Assembly (NCBI RefSeq): GCF_000739735.1
Contig: NZ_BBJF01000003.1
Span: 620,001-684,000, forward strand
DNA from: Paraburkholderia ginsengisoli NBRC 100965
Lineage (GTDB): Bacteria > Pseudomonadota > Gammaproteobacteria > Burkholderiales > Burkholderiaceae
Length of the DNA stretch: 64,000 nt
Direction: 5' to 3'
This document shows positions 1-8,760 of this stretch, piece after piece. The first letter of the stretch is position 1, and every line of letters starts with the position of its first letter. A program made the translations under genes and the position numbers. Below the pieces are notes generated by a model. That model saw only the letters and a program-made list of their open reading frames with translations. It searched no databases and was not told the DNA's origin.

Positions 1-57
1 CGCAGTTATATCGCGCTGACCACGTATCTGGAACGCGGACCGAGCCCTGACCTGTAG
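1..57 (+). CDS. C-terminal end of a truncated gene
   Basis: An open frame enters from the left edge and ends at a TAG at 55-57, giving 18 codons (RSYIALTTYLERGPSPDL). The gene lies mostly outside the window. The tail is too short to assign to a family, and a chance open frame cannot be excluded. Confidence 0.4.
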   Translation, partial: RSYIALTTYLERGPSPDL

Positions 58-104
58 CGAGCCGCGCGTCCTTGGCACGCCGCGCGACGGCGCGAGCGTG
101 TCGC

Positions 105-515
105 TCACGCATGCAGCGCAAGACCCTTGACCGCCTTGTCGACCGCTTTCCTCGGCCCGCGCACCGCGAGTCCGACGAGATCGGGCGTGTCGGCGGGCTC
201 CGCGCGAAACGCCTCGCGATTCGCTGCGTCGTGGCCGGTCGAGAACATCGCGCGCACATACACCGCGCGCGTCAACTCGCGTTCGATGCCTTGCCGGAAC
301 GCACGCAGCAAACCCGCGTTATCGGCCTGATACACCATCATCGGCTGACCGAGCAGGCGCGCGTGATGGCGCCCGGCTGCGTCCTCATATGGCTCGCCGA
401 GTGCCTCCGGCGCCGCGCCCGCGATGCCCGTGGCGAGAAACGCGGTCACATTGAGTTTTTGCCAGACGGCGAGATCGTCCAGCACGATGATCGCGACTTT
501 CGTATCGAATTCCAT
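105..515 (-). CDS. DUF2000 family protein
   Basis: This 136-residue protein begins MEFDTKVAIIVLDDLAVWQK and resembles the DUF2000 family, small alpha/beta proteins of unknown function found near regulators and transporters in proteobacteria. The ATG at 515 is preferred over the GTG one codon upstream. The conserved-looking core is an N-terminal hydrophobic strand followed by a middle segment around GQPMMVYQADNAGLLRAF. There is no signal peptide or membrane segment, so it is probably cytosolic. It stands alone, facing away from the gene at 858. Family assignment is by eye. Confidence 0.7.
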   Translation of the reverse strand: MEFDTKVAIIVLDDLAVWQKLNVTAFLATGIAGAAPEALGEPYEDAAGRHHARLLGQPMMVYQADNAGLLRAFRQGIERELTRAVYVRAMFSTGHDAANREAFRAEPADTPDLVGLAVRGPRKAVDKAVKGLALHA

Positions 516-857
516 CACGCACTACGCTCCATGTTCGAAAGGGTTTCACCAGTCGAATCTTATGGAAATTCGGCGCGCGTAGGGATGGGCGCGCGGTAAA
601 AACGAATGGGCTTCGGCGAACGCGCGTTTGCGTCGCGTCCTTGTCGGTTTTTGCCTAATGGGGTTAGGCGTAGGTCCGCTTCATCGAAGCCGCGTGCTGC
701 GATGCAACCTGGCCCGGCCGCGCGTCCATCGCCGCTCGCATGCGGACGAAGCGCGTGGCGAGCGACGCGGAAGCCAGAGCCAAAGCCGATCCGGCGGTGC
801 GCCGCTCGCATGCTACGATGCTTCGCTTAATGCGTATGCAAGCGATCGGAGACATAG
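516..857. other. Intergenic region without a recognisable gene
   Basis: These 342 bases separate two divergent small genes. They are GC-rich, and no open frame here has a ribosome site or plausible composition. A GGAGA at about 848-852 precedes the ATG at 858. No clear promoter, terminator or long repeat is seen. Confidence 0.5.
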
Positions 858-1238
858 ATGCGTCCGGAGAGTGCCGCCCGTTTCGACGAAGAGTTCGCGC
901 CTCGCATCGCCGAGGCAATCGCCGCCTGTTTCGCCACGACCGTGCATACCGAAGTGCTGCCGTACGGCGGCCCTCGGCACCCCACGCGCGTGCGGATTCA
1001 TGCGGCGCCGCTCGCGGATCTCGGCCACTACGCGCATCCGTTGAATCTGTACCTGACGTGGGACAGCGACGAGATCGAAAGACTGATGGACGCGCAAGGA
1101 CCGACGCGCTTCGCCAACTATCTCGCCGCGCTGCCGCGCAAGCTGAGCGCGTGGACCCACGCGCGCGAACTGGATTTTCTGTCGCACACGCAGGGTGAGC
1201 CGGTGGCGTTGATCGGCGGGCTCGACTTCGAATCGTGA
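858..1238 (+). CDS. Conserved hypothetical protein (DUF5594-like)
   Basis: This 126-residue, probably cytosolic protein starts at an ATG with a GGAGA ribosome site about 6 bases upstream. It begins MRPESAARFDEEFAPRIAEA and carries a mixed charged/hydrophobic sequence (LYLTWDSDEIERLM) typical of a compact globular domain. There is no signal peptide, membrane helix or catalytic motif that I recognise. It resembles short Burkholderia-restricted proteins of unknown function. It ends about 30 bp from the converging phospholipase gene, so the two are separate transcription units. Function unknown. Confidence 0.7.
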   Translation: MRPESAARFDEEFAPRIAEAIAACFATTVHTEVLPYGGPRHPTRVRIHAAPLADLGHYAHPLNLYLTWDSDEIERLMDAQGPTRFANYLAALPRKLSAWTHARELDFLSHTQGEPVALIGGLDFES

Positions 1239-1268
1239 GCGGCGCGCGCGGCGTGTTGTGCGTGACGC

Positions 1269-3392
1269 TCAGCCCCCCAGCGCCGGATCGCTCATGCTGC
1301 TCTTGCCCGTCTCCACGTGTCCGGCGAAGCGCCGCACGAACGTCGCGTCGGTATCGACCGTTATCGCCAGGTCGTACCAGCCGTGCGCGTTGCGCAGATC
1401 GAGGTAGAGCTGTTCGGTATCGCCGCCGCGCACCGAATGTTTGATGACGTGGTTCGCGTCGTACGCGTTGACGATCGTGAACTGGCAACGCGCGCTGCCC
1501 ACGTTCTCCAGCCGCAGTTGCAGATTGCCGTTCGACACGTCGTAACCCTCGGCGACTTCAGGACGCGCGACCTCCGAGCCGTGCCACCACCCGCCGCGTG
1601 CGGCCGCCTTGCCCGCGAAGCGGCGCAGAAAACCGTTCGGGCCGTGCACCGTGAAGTCGTAGCTGCCGTCCGCATTCAACGGCAACAGGTCCTGCAGGCG
1701 CTTGCCCGCTTCGACGGTATAGCTGCGCGGCGCGTCGGCGCTGAGCGCGGCATACACGAGAAACACCGCGCCGGTGCGTCCCGTGTTGACGAAGCGCATC
1801 GTCAGCTTGCCGGCCGACGCATCGCTGTGTAGGCGCACGAACAGTTCGTACGGCAATGCGCGCGCCGGGCGCACGCCGGGCTCCTGCTGCGGCACGGCCT
1901 GCACGGCCGGCGGCAGCGGTACGTAATCCGGGTGACGGTTCTGATCGGCGGGCACATAGGCGCTCGTGCCCGGCAGCGTCGGCAGGGCGGTGTTCGGATT
2001 GTCGAAGTTGAATGCCGATGTCAGATCGCCGCACACCGCGCGGCGCCACGGCGTGATGTTCGATTCGCCGAGATTGTGCTGCTGGCCGAAGCGCTTTTCG
2101 ATGAAGCGGATCACTGACGTGTGGTCGAACAGTTCCGAGCACACGTAGCCGCCTTTCGACCACGGCGACACCACCAGCATCGGCACGCGCGGTCCGAGTC
2201 CGTACGGCGCCGCGGCGGTCTTCGCATCGCCCGGATAGATTTCGTGCGTGGTGTCCACAGTCGACAAACCGTTGGCGTTCGACGAAGGCGCGAACGGCGG
2301 CGCGATGTGATCGAAGAAGCCGTCGTTCTCGTCGTAGTTGATCAGCAGCACGGTCTTGCTCCACACCTCGGGATTCGACGTGAGAATCTGCAGCACCTGA
2401 TCGATGTACCACGCGCCGTAATTCGACGGCCAGTTCGGATGCTCCGAATACGCTTCGGGCGCGACGATCCAGGAGACTTGCGGCAGCGCGTTGTTCTGCA
2501 CGTCGCGCTTGAGGATGTCGAAGTAGCCGTCGCCTTTCGCCGCATTGGTGCCGGTGCGCGCGTTGTCGTAGAGCGGGTTGCCGGGCTGCGCGTTGCGGTA
2601 CTGATTGAAGTAGAGCAGCGAGTTGTCGCCGTAGTTGCCGATGTACGGGTTCTGCGTCCAGCCCCACGAACCGTTGGCGTCGAGGCCGGTGCCGGCGTCC
2701 TGATAGATCTTCCACGAAATGCCCGCGTTCTGCAGCACTTCCGGATAGGTGGACCAGCCGTAGCCGAGTTCGGAATTGTCGATCACGGGGCCGCCGCCGC
2801 TGCCGTCGTTGCCGACCCAGCCGCTCCACATGTAATAGCGGTTCGGGTCGGTCGGGCCCATCAGCGAGCAGTGATACGCGTCGCAGATCGTGAACGCATC
2901 GGCAAGTTGATAGTGAAACGGGATGTCGTCGCGTGTCAGGTAGGCCATCGTGGTCGCGCTTTTGGCGGGCACCCACTGGTTGTTGAGCCCGCCGTTGCAC
3001 GCGGCATGCGTGCTGCCCCAGTCGTGCGCGAGATCCTGCAGGAATTGCAGACCCAGGTTCGGCGCGGTGGGTCGGAACGGCAACACGTAGCCGGTATTGG
3101 CGGGGTCCGCCGCGAGCGGTTGATACCACACGGGCTTGCCGTTCGGCAGATCGATGGCACGGGTGTCGCCGAAACCGCGCACGCCTTTGAGCGTGCCGAA
3201 GTAATGGTCGAACGAACGGTTTTCCTGCATCAGCACGACGATATGTTCGACGTCGCGGATCGAACCGGTGCGGTTATTCGCTGGAATCGCGAGCGCGTTG
3301 CGGATGCCCAGCGGCAACATGCTCAATGCGGTGGCTGAACCGGCGGCTTGCGCGGCGGAGCGCAGAAAATCACGGCGATTTTTTGAAGTCAT
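1269..3392 (-). CDS. plcN: Phosphocholine-specific phospholipase C, Tat-exported
   Basis: The 707-residue protein is a PLC/acid phosphatase-superfamily enzyme that would hydrolyse phosphatidylcholine to diacylglycerol and phosphocholine outside the inner membrane. The start at 3392 puts a twin-arginine signal at the N terminus (MTSKNRRDFLRSAAQ, then a hydrophobic stretch ending near NALA). The family signature ENRSFDHYFGTLKGVRGFGD lies near residue 53, and NYDENDGFFDHIAPPF occurs in the catalytic domain. Two C-terminal beta-rich repeats follow, as in plcN/plcH of Pseudomonas and Burkholderia. Length fits the roughly 700-residue family. An upstream lipoprotein gene is co-directional 80 bp away. 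The plcN versus plcH distinction is not settled by sequence alone. Confidence 0.9.
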   Translation of the reverse strand: MTSKNRRDFLRSAAQAAGSATALSMLPLGIRNALAIPANNRTGSIRDVEHIVVLMQENRSFDHYFGTLKGVRGFGDTRAIDLPNGKPVWYQPLAADPANTGYVLPFRPTAPNLGLQFLQDLAHDWGSTHAACNGGLNNQWVPAKSATTMAYLTRDDIPFHYQLADAFTICDAYHCSLMGPTDPNRYYMWSGWVGNDGSGGGPVIDNSELGYGWSTYPEVLQNAGISWKIYQDAGTGLDANGSWGWTQNPYIGNYGDNSLLYFNQYRNAQPGNPLYDNARTGTNAAKGDGYFDILKRDVQNNALPQVSWIVAPEAYSEHPNWPSNYGAWYIDQVLQILTSNPEVWSKTVLLINYDENDGFFDHIAPPFAPSSNANGLSTVDTTHEIYPGDAKTAAAPYGLGPRVPMLVVSPWSKGGYVCSELFDHTSVIRFIEKRFGQQHNLGESNITPWRRAVCGDLTSAFNFDNPNTALPTLPGTSAYVPADQNRHPDYVPLPPAVQAVPQQEPGVRPARALPYELFVRLHSDASAGKLTMRFVNTGRTGAVFLVYAALSADAPRSYTVEAGKRLQDLLPLNADGSYDFTVHGPNGFLRRFAGKAAARGGWWHGSEVARPEVAEGYDVSNGNLQLRLENVGSARCQFTIVNAYDANHVIKHSVRGGDTEQLYLDLRNAHGWYDLAITVDTDATFVRRFAGHVETGKSSMSDPALGG

Positions 3393-3472
3393 GGTGTTGG
3401 CTTTCGATCTTCGGTTGACGAACGATACCCGCAGCGCGCGAGCCGAAGCCGCGCGTCGTGGGCGCGCGGAAC

Positions 3473-3820
3473 TCAATCCACAGTGTGGATGACGGGTGGG
3501 GCGAGCGGCGTCGGCGCGGCGGCGGACAGCGTGGCGCCGGCGTCGGAGGTGGGCAGCGGTGGGGTTTGAATCGTGAGCGCGGCGGGTGCGGGCGAGGTTG
3601 ACGCTGGGTCTGCCGGCAGGATCGCGCGCGCGGATGTGTTGCCGTTGCTGTTTTCCGCGGGACTGGCGATCGAGCTCAGCGTGCTCGTGCCGGCTGTGTC
3701 GTCGTTGCTATCGTTACCGCATGCGCCGAGCAGCGTGCAGAGCGACGTGGCAATCAACGCACTCGTCAAACGTTTGCGCCGCGAAGCAGGAATGAGCGTG
3801 AGCGTGGACACAGCGGACAT
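3473..3820 (-). CDS. Small Ser/Thr/Pro-rich lipoprotein upstream of phospholipase C
   Basis: A 115-residue predicted lipoprotein. After a basic N terminus (RRKRLTSALIATSL) comes the lipobox LLGAC, so Cys at about residue 34 would be acylated. The rest is low complexity, rich in Ser, Thr, Ala and Pro, with no recognised domain; it may be an extended linker-like surface tail. It is co-directional with the phospholipase gene and ends about 80 bp before that start, so co-transcription is plausible. Function unknown. Confidence 0.6.
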   Translation of the reverse strand: MSAVSTLTLIPASRRKRLTSALIATSLCTLLGACGNDSNDDTAGTSTLSSIASPAENSNGNTSARAILPADPASTSPAPAALTIQTPPLPTSDAGATLSAAAPTPLAPPVIHTVD

Positions 3821-3951
3821 GGGAATGTCTCCGGCACGGGGAAGGGGCGCCAGGGCATCGGTGTGCCGAGGTCAGCGATGCGGCAGCATAATCGCTTACC
3901 TGTGTAATTTTTGTGAAGGGGCGGTGAGATGCGGCGGCTCACCGCTTGCTG

Positions 3952-4803
3952 CTAGGAGTCACCACTCCCCAGAACGAAAGCGCCAATCGCCTCATTCAAC
4001 CTCTCCGGCGCATCCCGATGCGGCGAATGTCCGCAAGCATCGAGCTTGACGAGCCGCGCGTGCGGTACGCGATCCGCGATCGTATCGATCTGCGCCATCG
4101 TGCCGTAGTTGTCATCACGCCCCTGCACCGCGAGCAGCGGCCGGCGAATCGACGCGAGTTCCGCCACGATGGACCACTGCTTGAACGCCGGATTCAACCA
4201 GACATCATTCCAGCCATAGAACGCGGATTCGACATCGGCGTGATAGCGGCCGAGCTTGTCTCGCAGGTCGGTGGACTCGTAGAGCCGCTTCGTCTGCGCG
4301 ATGCTCTGCACCGAAATGTCTTCGACAAACACGTGCGGTGCGATGACCACCGCGCCCGCCAGCGCATCGGGATAAAACGCCGCGTACAGCAGCGCAATCG
4401 AGCCGCCGTCGCTATGGCCCATCACCCACATCCGCTGGCGTTCGCGCATATCGATGTCGAGCGCGTCGAGTAGCGCGGGGAGAACATCGCGTGCCTGGGC
4501 GGTCATGAAATCGACGGGCCATTTCACGTTGTGCGCACGCGGCGTCGACTGTCCGTAGCCTGGCCGCGAATAAACCAGCCCACGCACGCCGAGCCGTTCG
4601 CACAATGTTTGCGGCCAGTCGCGCCACATCGCAACCGAGCCGAGCCCTTCGTGCAGGAACACGGCGATCGGCGCGTCGGCCGCCGTCTCGTTGACCCAGC
4701 GATATTCGATGCGCAACGGCCCATGCGATGCGGTAGCGGGCAATTCAGCGAAATGGCGGCCCGTATTAGTGGTCGCGGCGGCAACGAGAGCGGGATTCTG
4801 CAT
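3952..4803 (-). CDS. Alpha/beta hydrolase of the box (benzoyl-CoA) operon
   Basis: A 283-residue alpha/beta-hydrolase. The oxyanion segment FLHEGLGSVAMW is followed by the nucleophile elbow GHSDGGS near residue 150. The acid is probably in GRDDNYG near 228 and the base in CGHSPHRD near 258, a complete triad. It is the last gene of the leftward operon DUF4863-boxD-bclA-hydrolase. The bclA stop and this ATG are 8 bp apart, with AAGGTGA as ribosome site. Similar hydrolases recur in box clusters. A role in hydrolysing a stalled CoA ester or ring-cleavage intermediate is an inference; the substrate is not determined by the sequence. Confidence 0.8.
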   Translation of the reverse strand: MQNPALVAAATTNTGRHFAELPATASHGPLRIEYRWVNETAADAPIAVFLHEGLGSVAMWRDWPQTLCERLGVRGLVYSRPGYGQSTPRAHNVKWPVDFMTAQARDVLPALLDALDIDMRERQRMWVMGHSDGGSIALLYAAFYPDALAGAVVIAPHVFVEDISVQSIAQTKRLYESTDLRDKLGRYHADVESAFYGWNDVWLNPAFKQWSIVAELASIRRPLLAVQGRDDNYGTMAQIDTIADRVPHARLVKLDACGHSPHRDAPERLNEAIGAFVLGSGDS

Positions 4804-4811
4804 GGATCACC

Positions 4812-6410
4812 TTATGACTGTTCGCGCAGTTTGAAGCGTTGAATCTTGCCGGTGGCGGTTTTCGGCAGATCGTCGGCGAACACGATATCGCGCGGATATT
4901 TATGCGGCGCGAGCCGCTCCTTGACGAAGGCCTTCAACTCCTCCGCGAGTATCTCAGACGGCGCGAACTCGCGCTTCAGCACGACGAACGCGCGGGTCTT
5001 AACGAGGCCGCCGTGATCGACGCCGACCACCGCCGCTTCGAGCACCGCAGCGTGCTGCACGAGCACCATCTCCACTTCGACCGGCGACACATACTGGCCG
5101 CTGACCTTCAGCATGTCGTCGCTGCGGCCCGCATAGACATAGCAGCCATTCGGCAAACGGCAGTACTTGTCGCCGCTGCGAATCCATTCGCCGAGAAACG
5201 TCGCGCGCGTTTTCTCGCGATTGCTCCAGTACATCAACGCGGCGCTCGGCCCCTTGATATACAGATCGCCGATCTCGCCATCGGGCACGAGGCGACCGGC
5301 TTCGTCGCGCAACTCGACTTCGTAGCCTGGCACCGGACGGCCGGTCGTGCCATATTCGACCGCGCCCGCGCGATTCGACAGGAAGATGTGCAGCATCTCG
5401 GTCGAACCGATGCCGTCGAGAATCTCGGCGCCGAAATGTGCGGTGAAGCGCTCGCCGATCTCACGCGGCAATGCCTCGCCCGCCGACGTGCAGACGCGCA
5501 TCGCGACAGCGTCACGCGCGGGCAGATTGGGCGACACGAGCATGCTCGCGTACAGCGTGGGGACGCCGTAGAAAACGGTCGGGCGATGCCGCACGAGGCG
5601 CGCGAAAATCGCGTCGGCGGTCGGGCGCTCGGCCATCAGCACGGCAGTGGCGCCGACCGACAGCGGGAAGGTCAGCGCGTTGCCGAGACCGTACGCGAAG
5701 AACAGCTTGGCGGCGGAAAACACCACGTCGCTCTCGGCGATCCCCAACACGGCCTTCGCATACAGCTCGGCGGTCCAGTACAGATTCGCGTGTGTGTGGA
5801 CGGTGCCCTTCGGCTTGCCGGTCGAGCCCGACGAATACAGCCAGAACGCGATGTCGTCGCAACCGCTCGCACAGCCCTTGACGGCGGGCGCGGCGGCGTC
5901 GATCAGCTCGTCGAGCCGCGGCGCGGCTACGGGGTCGCCGTCGAGCGGCTGTGAAACGATCAACTGGCAACCGTCTTGTTCAGCGCTATTCAGTTGACCC
6001 AACGCGTGCGTGACGTTCGGCAGCAACGCACCCGTTACGATCACCGCGCGCGCGTGGCTATGCGTGAGCATGTACACGTAGTCGGCGGGAGTGAGCAGCG
6101 TGTTCGCGATCACCGGCACGACGCCCGCGTACAGCGCGCCGAGAAAAACGACCGGCAGCGCCACGGTGTCGAGCATCACGAGCAGCACACGCTCTTCGGG
6201 ATGCACGCCGAGCGTGCGCAATGCACTCGCGAAGCGTCGCGCGCGGTCTTCGAGCTCGCCGTAGGTGGTGGTGCCCGCATCGTCGACGTAGGCGATCTTG
6301 TTGGCCCGCGCTTCATTCAACCGAAACAGGTGGGTGGCGAAGTTGAACAGCGCGGGCGGCGGCGCGACCGGCGCGGACTGACTTGCGGCTGTTTCCAGCA
6401 GGGCTTCCAT
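4812..6410 (-). CDS. bclA: Benzoate-CoA ligase
   Basis: This 532-residue ANL-superfamily enzyme would activate benzoate with ATP and CoA to benzoyl-CoA, the first step of the box pathway. Visible motifs are the P-loop-like YSSGSTGKPKGTVHTH (about residue 190), DGIGSTEMLHIF (about 335), the Asp in WIRSGDKYC, and the C-terminal catalytic Lys region KTATGKIQRFKLRE. The AMP-binding N domain and mobile C domain are full length. A strong GGAGGAG lies 6 bases before the ATG. It sits 78 bp after boxD and 8 bp before the hydrolase. Placement beside boxABCD supports benzoate over 4-hydroxybenzoate as substrate. Confidence 0.93.
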   Translation of the reverse strand: MEALLETAASQSAPVAPPPALFNFATHLFRLNEARANKIAYVDDAGTTTYGELEDRARRFASALRTLGVHPEERVLLVMLDTVALPVVFLGALYAGVVPVIANTLLTPADYVYMLTHSHARAVIVTGALLPNVTHALGQLNSAEQDGCQLIVSQPLDGDPVAAPRLDELIDAAAPAVKGCASGCDDIAFWLYSSGSTGKPKGTVHTHANLYWTAELYAKAVLGIAESDVVFSAAKLFFAYGLGNALTFPLSVGATAVLMAERPTADAIFARLVRHRPTVFYGVPTLYASMLVSPNLPARDAVAMRVCTSAGEALPREIGERFTAHFGAEILDGIGSTEMLHIFLSNRAGAVEYGTTGRPVPGYEVELRDEAGRLVPDGEIGDLYIKGPSAALMYWSNREKTRATFLGEWIRSGDKYCRLPNGCYVYAGRSDDMLKVSGQYVSPVEVEMVLVQHAAVLEAAVVGVDHGGLVKTRAFVVLKREFAPSEILAEELKAFVKERLAPHKYPRDIVFADDLPKTATGKIQRFKLREQS

Positions 6411-6488
6411 GTGTCTCCTCCGTCTGTGGGGCGGTCCGGCCGTTGTGTGCTCTTGATCCGCGCGATGCGTGCAATTCGTCGCGTGCCG

Positions 6489-8084
6489 CTAGGGCGTGGG
6501 CGAGTGAGTCGTTTGCGTGAGCGTGTCGATAGCCGCGGCCGGCGCCTGGATCGCACTGCGCCGGTGATAGAACGCCAACGCACGCAAGCCGCCGAGTTCT
6601 TCGCCACCGCCCGCGCGGCCGGGGCCACCATGCAGCGACATCGGCATCACGTTGCCGTGGCCGGTCTGACTTTGCTGAACCGATGGCGAGATCGCATGCA
6701 CGCGGCCGTGCGAGTCGGCGAGTTCGAGCGCCAGCCGGCCGAGATGCGCATCGTCGTTCGAATAGATCGACGCGACGAGCGAACCCTGGCCGCGTCGCGC
6801 CAACTCAACCGCATGCGCCTCCGGCAAGCCGCTGCCGTGGGCGGCGACGCGATAGGGTGCAACCGCGGCTACGGGGCCGAACACTTCGACGTCGTGCAGC
6901 AGCGTCGCGCTGTCCGGATCGTTGACCACGAACAGATGCGGCGCGACGCATGCCGCAATCGCCGGGTCCGCGTCGATCAGGGGCGCGGCCGAGCCGTCGT
7001 AGGCGAGCACCGCTTCCTCGCGCAATGCGGCGATGCCCGCGAGCACGTTCTCGTATTGCTCGCGGCTCACGAGCGAGCCCATCCGCACGTCGTCGTTGCG
7101 GGGGTTGCCGACGCTGATCTTCGCGAGCTTCGCTTTGAGTGCATCGAGCACCGTTTCGAGCGCGTCTTCCGGCACGAACGCACGCCGGATCGCCGTGCAT
7201 TTTTGCCCGGACTTCACTGTCATTTCCCGCACCACCTCCTTGATGAACAGATCGAAGGCGGCCGTGTCGGGCTTTGCATCAGCGCACAGGATCGCGCTGT
7301 TCAGACTGTCGGCTTCGACGTTCAGACGAGCGCCGTGCTGCACGAAAGCGGGATGCTCGCGCAGCGTCGCGGCGGTGTCCGCCGAGCCGGTGAACGACAC
7401 CACGTCGAAGGCGCGAATCTGATCGAGCAGACCCGCCGAGCCGCCGCAAATCACGGAGAGCGCACCGGGCGGCAGCAGGCCCGCGTCGACCACATCGGCG
7501 ATCATGCGCTGCGTGAGCCACGCGGTGGCCGTGGCGGGCTTGACGATGACCGGCACGCCGGACAACAGCGCGGGCGCCGCTTTCTCCCACAGTCCCCACG
7601 CCGGAAAGTTGAACGCGTTGATGAAGAGCGCGACGCCGCGCGTCGGTGTCAGCACGTGCTGCACGCTGAACGATCGATCCTTGCTCAACGCGACGCTGTC
7701 GCCGTCGCGCAGCGCGTGCACGTCGCCGAGCGACGCGCCGAGTTTTGCGTAGTACGACAAAGTAAAAATGCCGCCGTCGATATCGACGGCCGAGTCGTTG
7801 CGCGTGGTGCCGGAGTTCGCGGTGGCGATCGCGTAGTAGTCGTCGCGCTTCGCCTGCAGCAGCTTGACGATGTCGGCGAGGCGGGCGGCCCGCTGCGCAT
7901 AGGTCAACGCGCGCAATGCGGCGCCGCCCTGATCGCGAGCGAAGCCGAACGCGTGCGCGAGGTCGAGGCCCGCGCTTGACACACGCACGAGCGCAACGCC
8001 GGTCACCGGATCGGTGAGCGTCGTGCCCGCGCCTCTGCCGGCGATCCACTGGCCGGCCACATGATTCTTCAGGAGTTCGGTCAT
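6489..8084 (-). CDS. boxD: 3,4-dehydroadipyl-CoA semialdehyde dehydrogenase
   Basis: A 531-residue aldehyde dehydrogenase of the BoxD/PaaN type. It would oxidise 3,4-dehydroadipyl-CoA semialdehyde, the product of BoxC, to the CoA-linked acid using NADP+. The start MTELLKNHVAGQWIAG at 8084 was chosen because it begins the conserved NAD(P)-binding fold and lies 7 bp after the preceding stop. The general-base Glu is in LNVEADSLNSAI, and the catalytic Cys is in SGQKCTAIRRAF, about 40 residues later. The C terminus GGPGRAGGGEELGGLRA matches the BoxD subgroup. It is the second gene of the leftward box operon. Confidence 0.92.
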   Translation of the reverse strand: MTELLKNHVAGQWIAGRGAGTTLTDPVTGVALVRVSSAGLDLAHAFGFARDQGGAALRALTYAQRAARLADIVKLLQAKRDDYYAIATANSGTTRNDSAVDIDGGIFTLSYYAKLGASLGDVHALRDGDSVALSKDRSFSVQHVLTPTRGVALFINAFNFPAWGLWEKAAPALLSGVPVIVKPATATAWLTQRMIADVVDAGLLPPGALSVICGGSAGLLDQIRAFDVVSFTGSADTAATLREHPAFVQHGARLNVEADSLNSAILCADAKPDTAAFDLFIKEVVREMTVKSGQKCTAIRRAFVPEDALETVLDALKAKLAKISVGNPRNDDVRMGSLVSREQYENVLAGIAALREEAVLAYDGSAAPLIDADPAIAACVAPHLFVVNDPDSATLLHDVEVFGPVAAVAPYRVAAHGSGLPEAHAVELARRGQGSLVASIYSNDDAHLGRLALELADSHGRVHAISPSVQQSQTGHGNVMPMSLHGGPGRAGGGEELGGLRALAFYHRRSAIQAPAAAIDTLTQTTHSPTP

Positions 8085-8091
8085 GATGTGC

Positions 8092-8559
8092 TCAGGCGGG
8101 AGTGAATTCGATCGCGCCTTGCGGCAGCAGATACAGCACCAATGCCTGACCATTCGTGACGGTCGGGCGATGCGCGGAGCCGGGGCCATACACGCACCAG
8201 CCGGCCGGGTGGCCGTCGAACGTCGCGCCCTCGGTGAGCGGCATGATCAGATCGATCTCGCCATGCGGGTGAACGTGATGCGGACCGGCAATGTCGCGCA
8301 TGTCGACCACGTCGACGGAAAAGCCGTGGGTCTCGGGCAAGGGCTTGAAGATGCGGCCATAGCGGATGCCGGCGCCTTCGCGGTTGCACAGCCAGCCTTC
8401 GGCGACGCCAGTCCGGCACGCGTTCGCGAGATCGCGGAAGGTCGCGCCGTCGGCGGGGCAGGTGTCGTTCAGCCACGCGGCGAGTTGGCCGTCGAGCGGC
8501 CGGCCGGCGAGTTGCGCGGTGACGCCCGCAATCAGGCGCTGGAATTCATGTGGGGACAT
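8092..8559 (-). CDS. DUF4863 cupin-like protein of the box operon
   Basis: A 155-residue protein that is regularly found in box gene clusters but has no settled role. The ATG at 8559 is chosen over the one 24 bases upstream because GGAGGT lies 5 bases before it. The C-terminal half looks like a cupin barrel: HHVHPHGEIDLIMPL supplies a His-x-His-x(n)-Glu metal motif, and GPGSAHRPTV supplies the later His. It is the first gene of the operon with boxD, bclA and the hydrolase, and faces boxR. A metal-dependent isomerase or accessory role in ring-cleavage product handling is possible; this is inference. Confidence 0.8.
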   Translation of the reverse strand: MSPHEFQRLIAGVTAQLAGRPLDGQLAAWLNDTCPADGATFRDLANACRTGVAEGWLCNREGAGIRYGRIFKPLPETHGFSVDVVDMRDIAGPHHVHPHGEIDLIMPLTEGATFDGHPAGWCVYGPGSAHRPTVTNGQALVLYLLPQGAIEFTPA

Positions 8560-8601
8560 GCGACCTCCAGATGGCGCGTTCACACAAGGAAGGCGCCTGG
8601 A

Positions 8602-8615
8602 GGCACCTTAATGCA
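8602..8615 (-). promoter_or_regulatory. Candidate BoxR operator upstream of the DUF4863-boxD-bclA operon
   Basis: Read on the minus strand this is TGCATTAAGGTGCC, preceded by CA. It matches the site before boxC (CATGCATTAAAGTGCT) at 14 of 16 positions. It has the TGCA-N6-TGC layout recalled for BoxR/BzdR-type operators. It lies about 43 bases before the DUF4863 ATG, where a bound repressor would block transcription. Confidence 0.6.
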
Positions 8616-8701
8616 TGCGTGTTGCCGCGCCGTCTCCGTGACGCTGCCGAATCAATTCGACAGCGTTTGTTATTGGATCAATATTTGGCGAAAATTAACC
8701 G

Positions 8702-8730
8702 TTCACCTGGTGCGTGTCAAGCACTATAGT
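8702..8730 (+). promoter_or_regulatory. Probable promoter of boxR
   Basis: TTCACC and TATAGT are separated by 17 bases and end 30 bases before the boxR ATG. The spacer region contains GTGC-N7-GCAC (8710-8724), an inverted repeat whose half-sites resemble the TGC elements of the two box operators. This would allow autoregulation. The -35 match is modest. Confidence 0.5.
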
Positions 8731-8760
8731 ACATATATCGCAGTCCAGAGGTGATTAAAC

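Noticed and set aside
2121..3338. 405-codon open frame opposite the phospholipase gene
   Set aside because: Antisense shadow with Arg/Val-biased composition and no ribosome site.
5976..7979. 667-codon open frame opposite bclA and boxD
   Set aside because: It lies antisense to two strongly supported genes, is Arg/His/Ala-rich without domains, and is the usual shadow frame of high-GC coding DNA.
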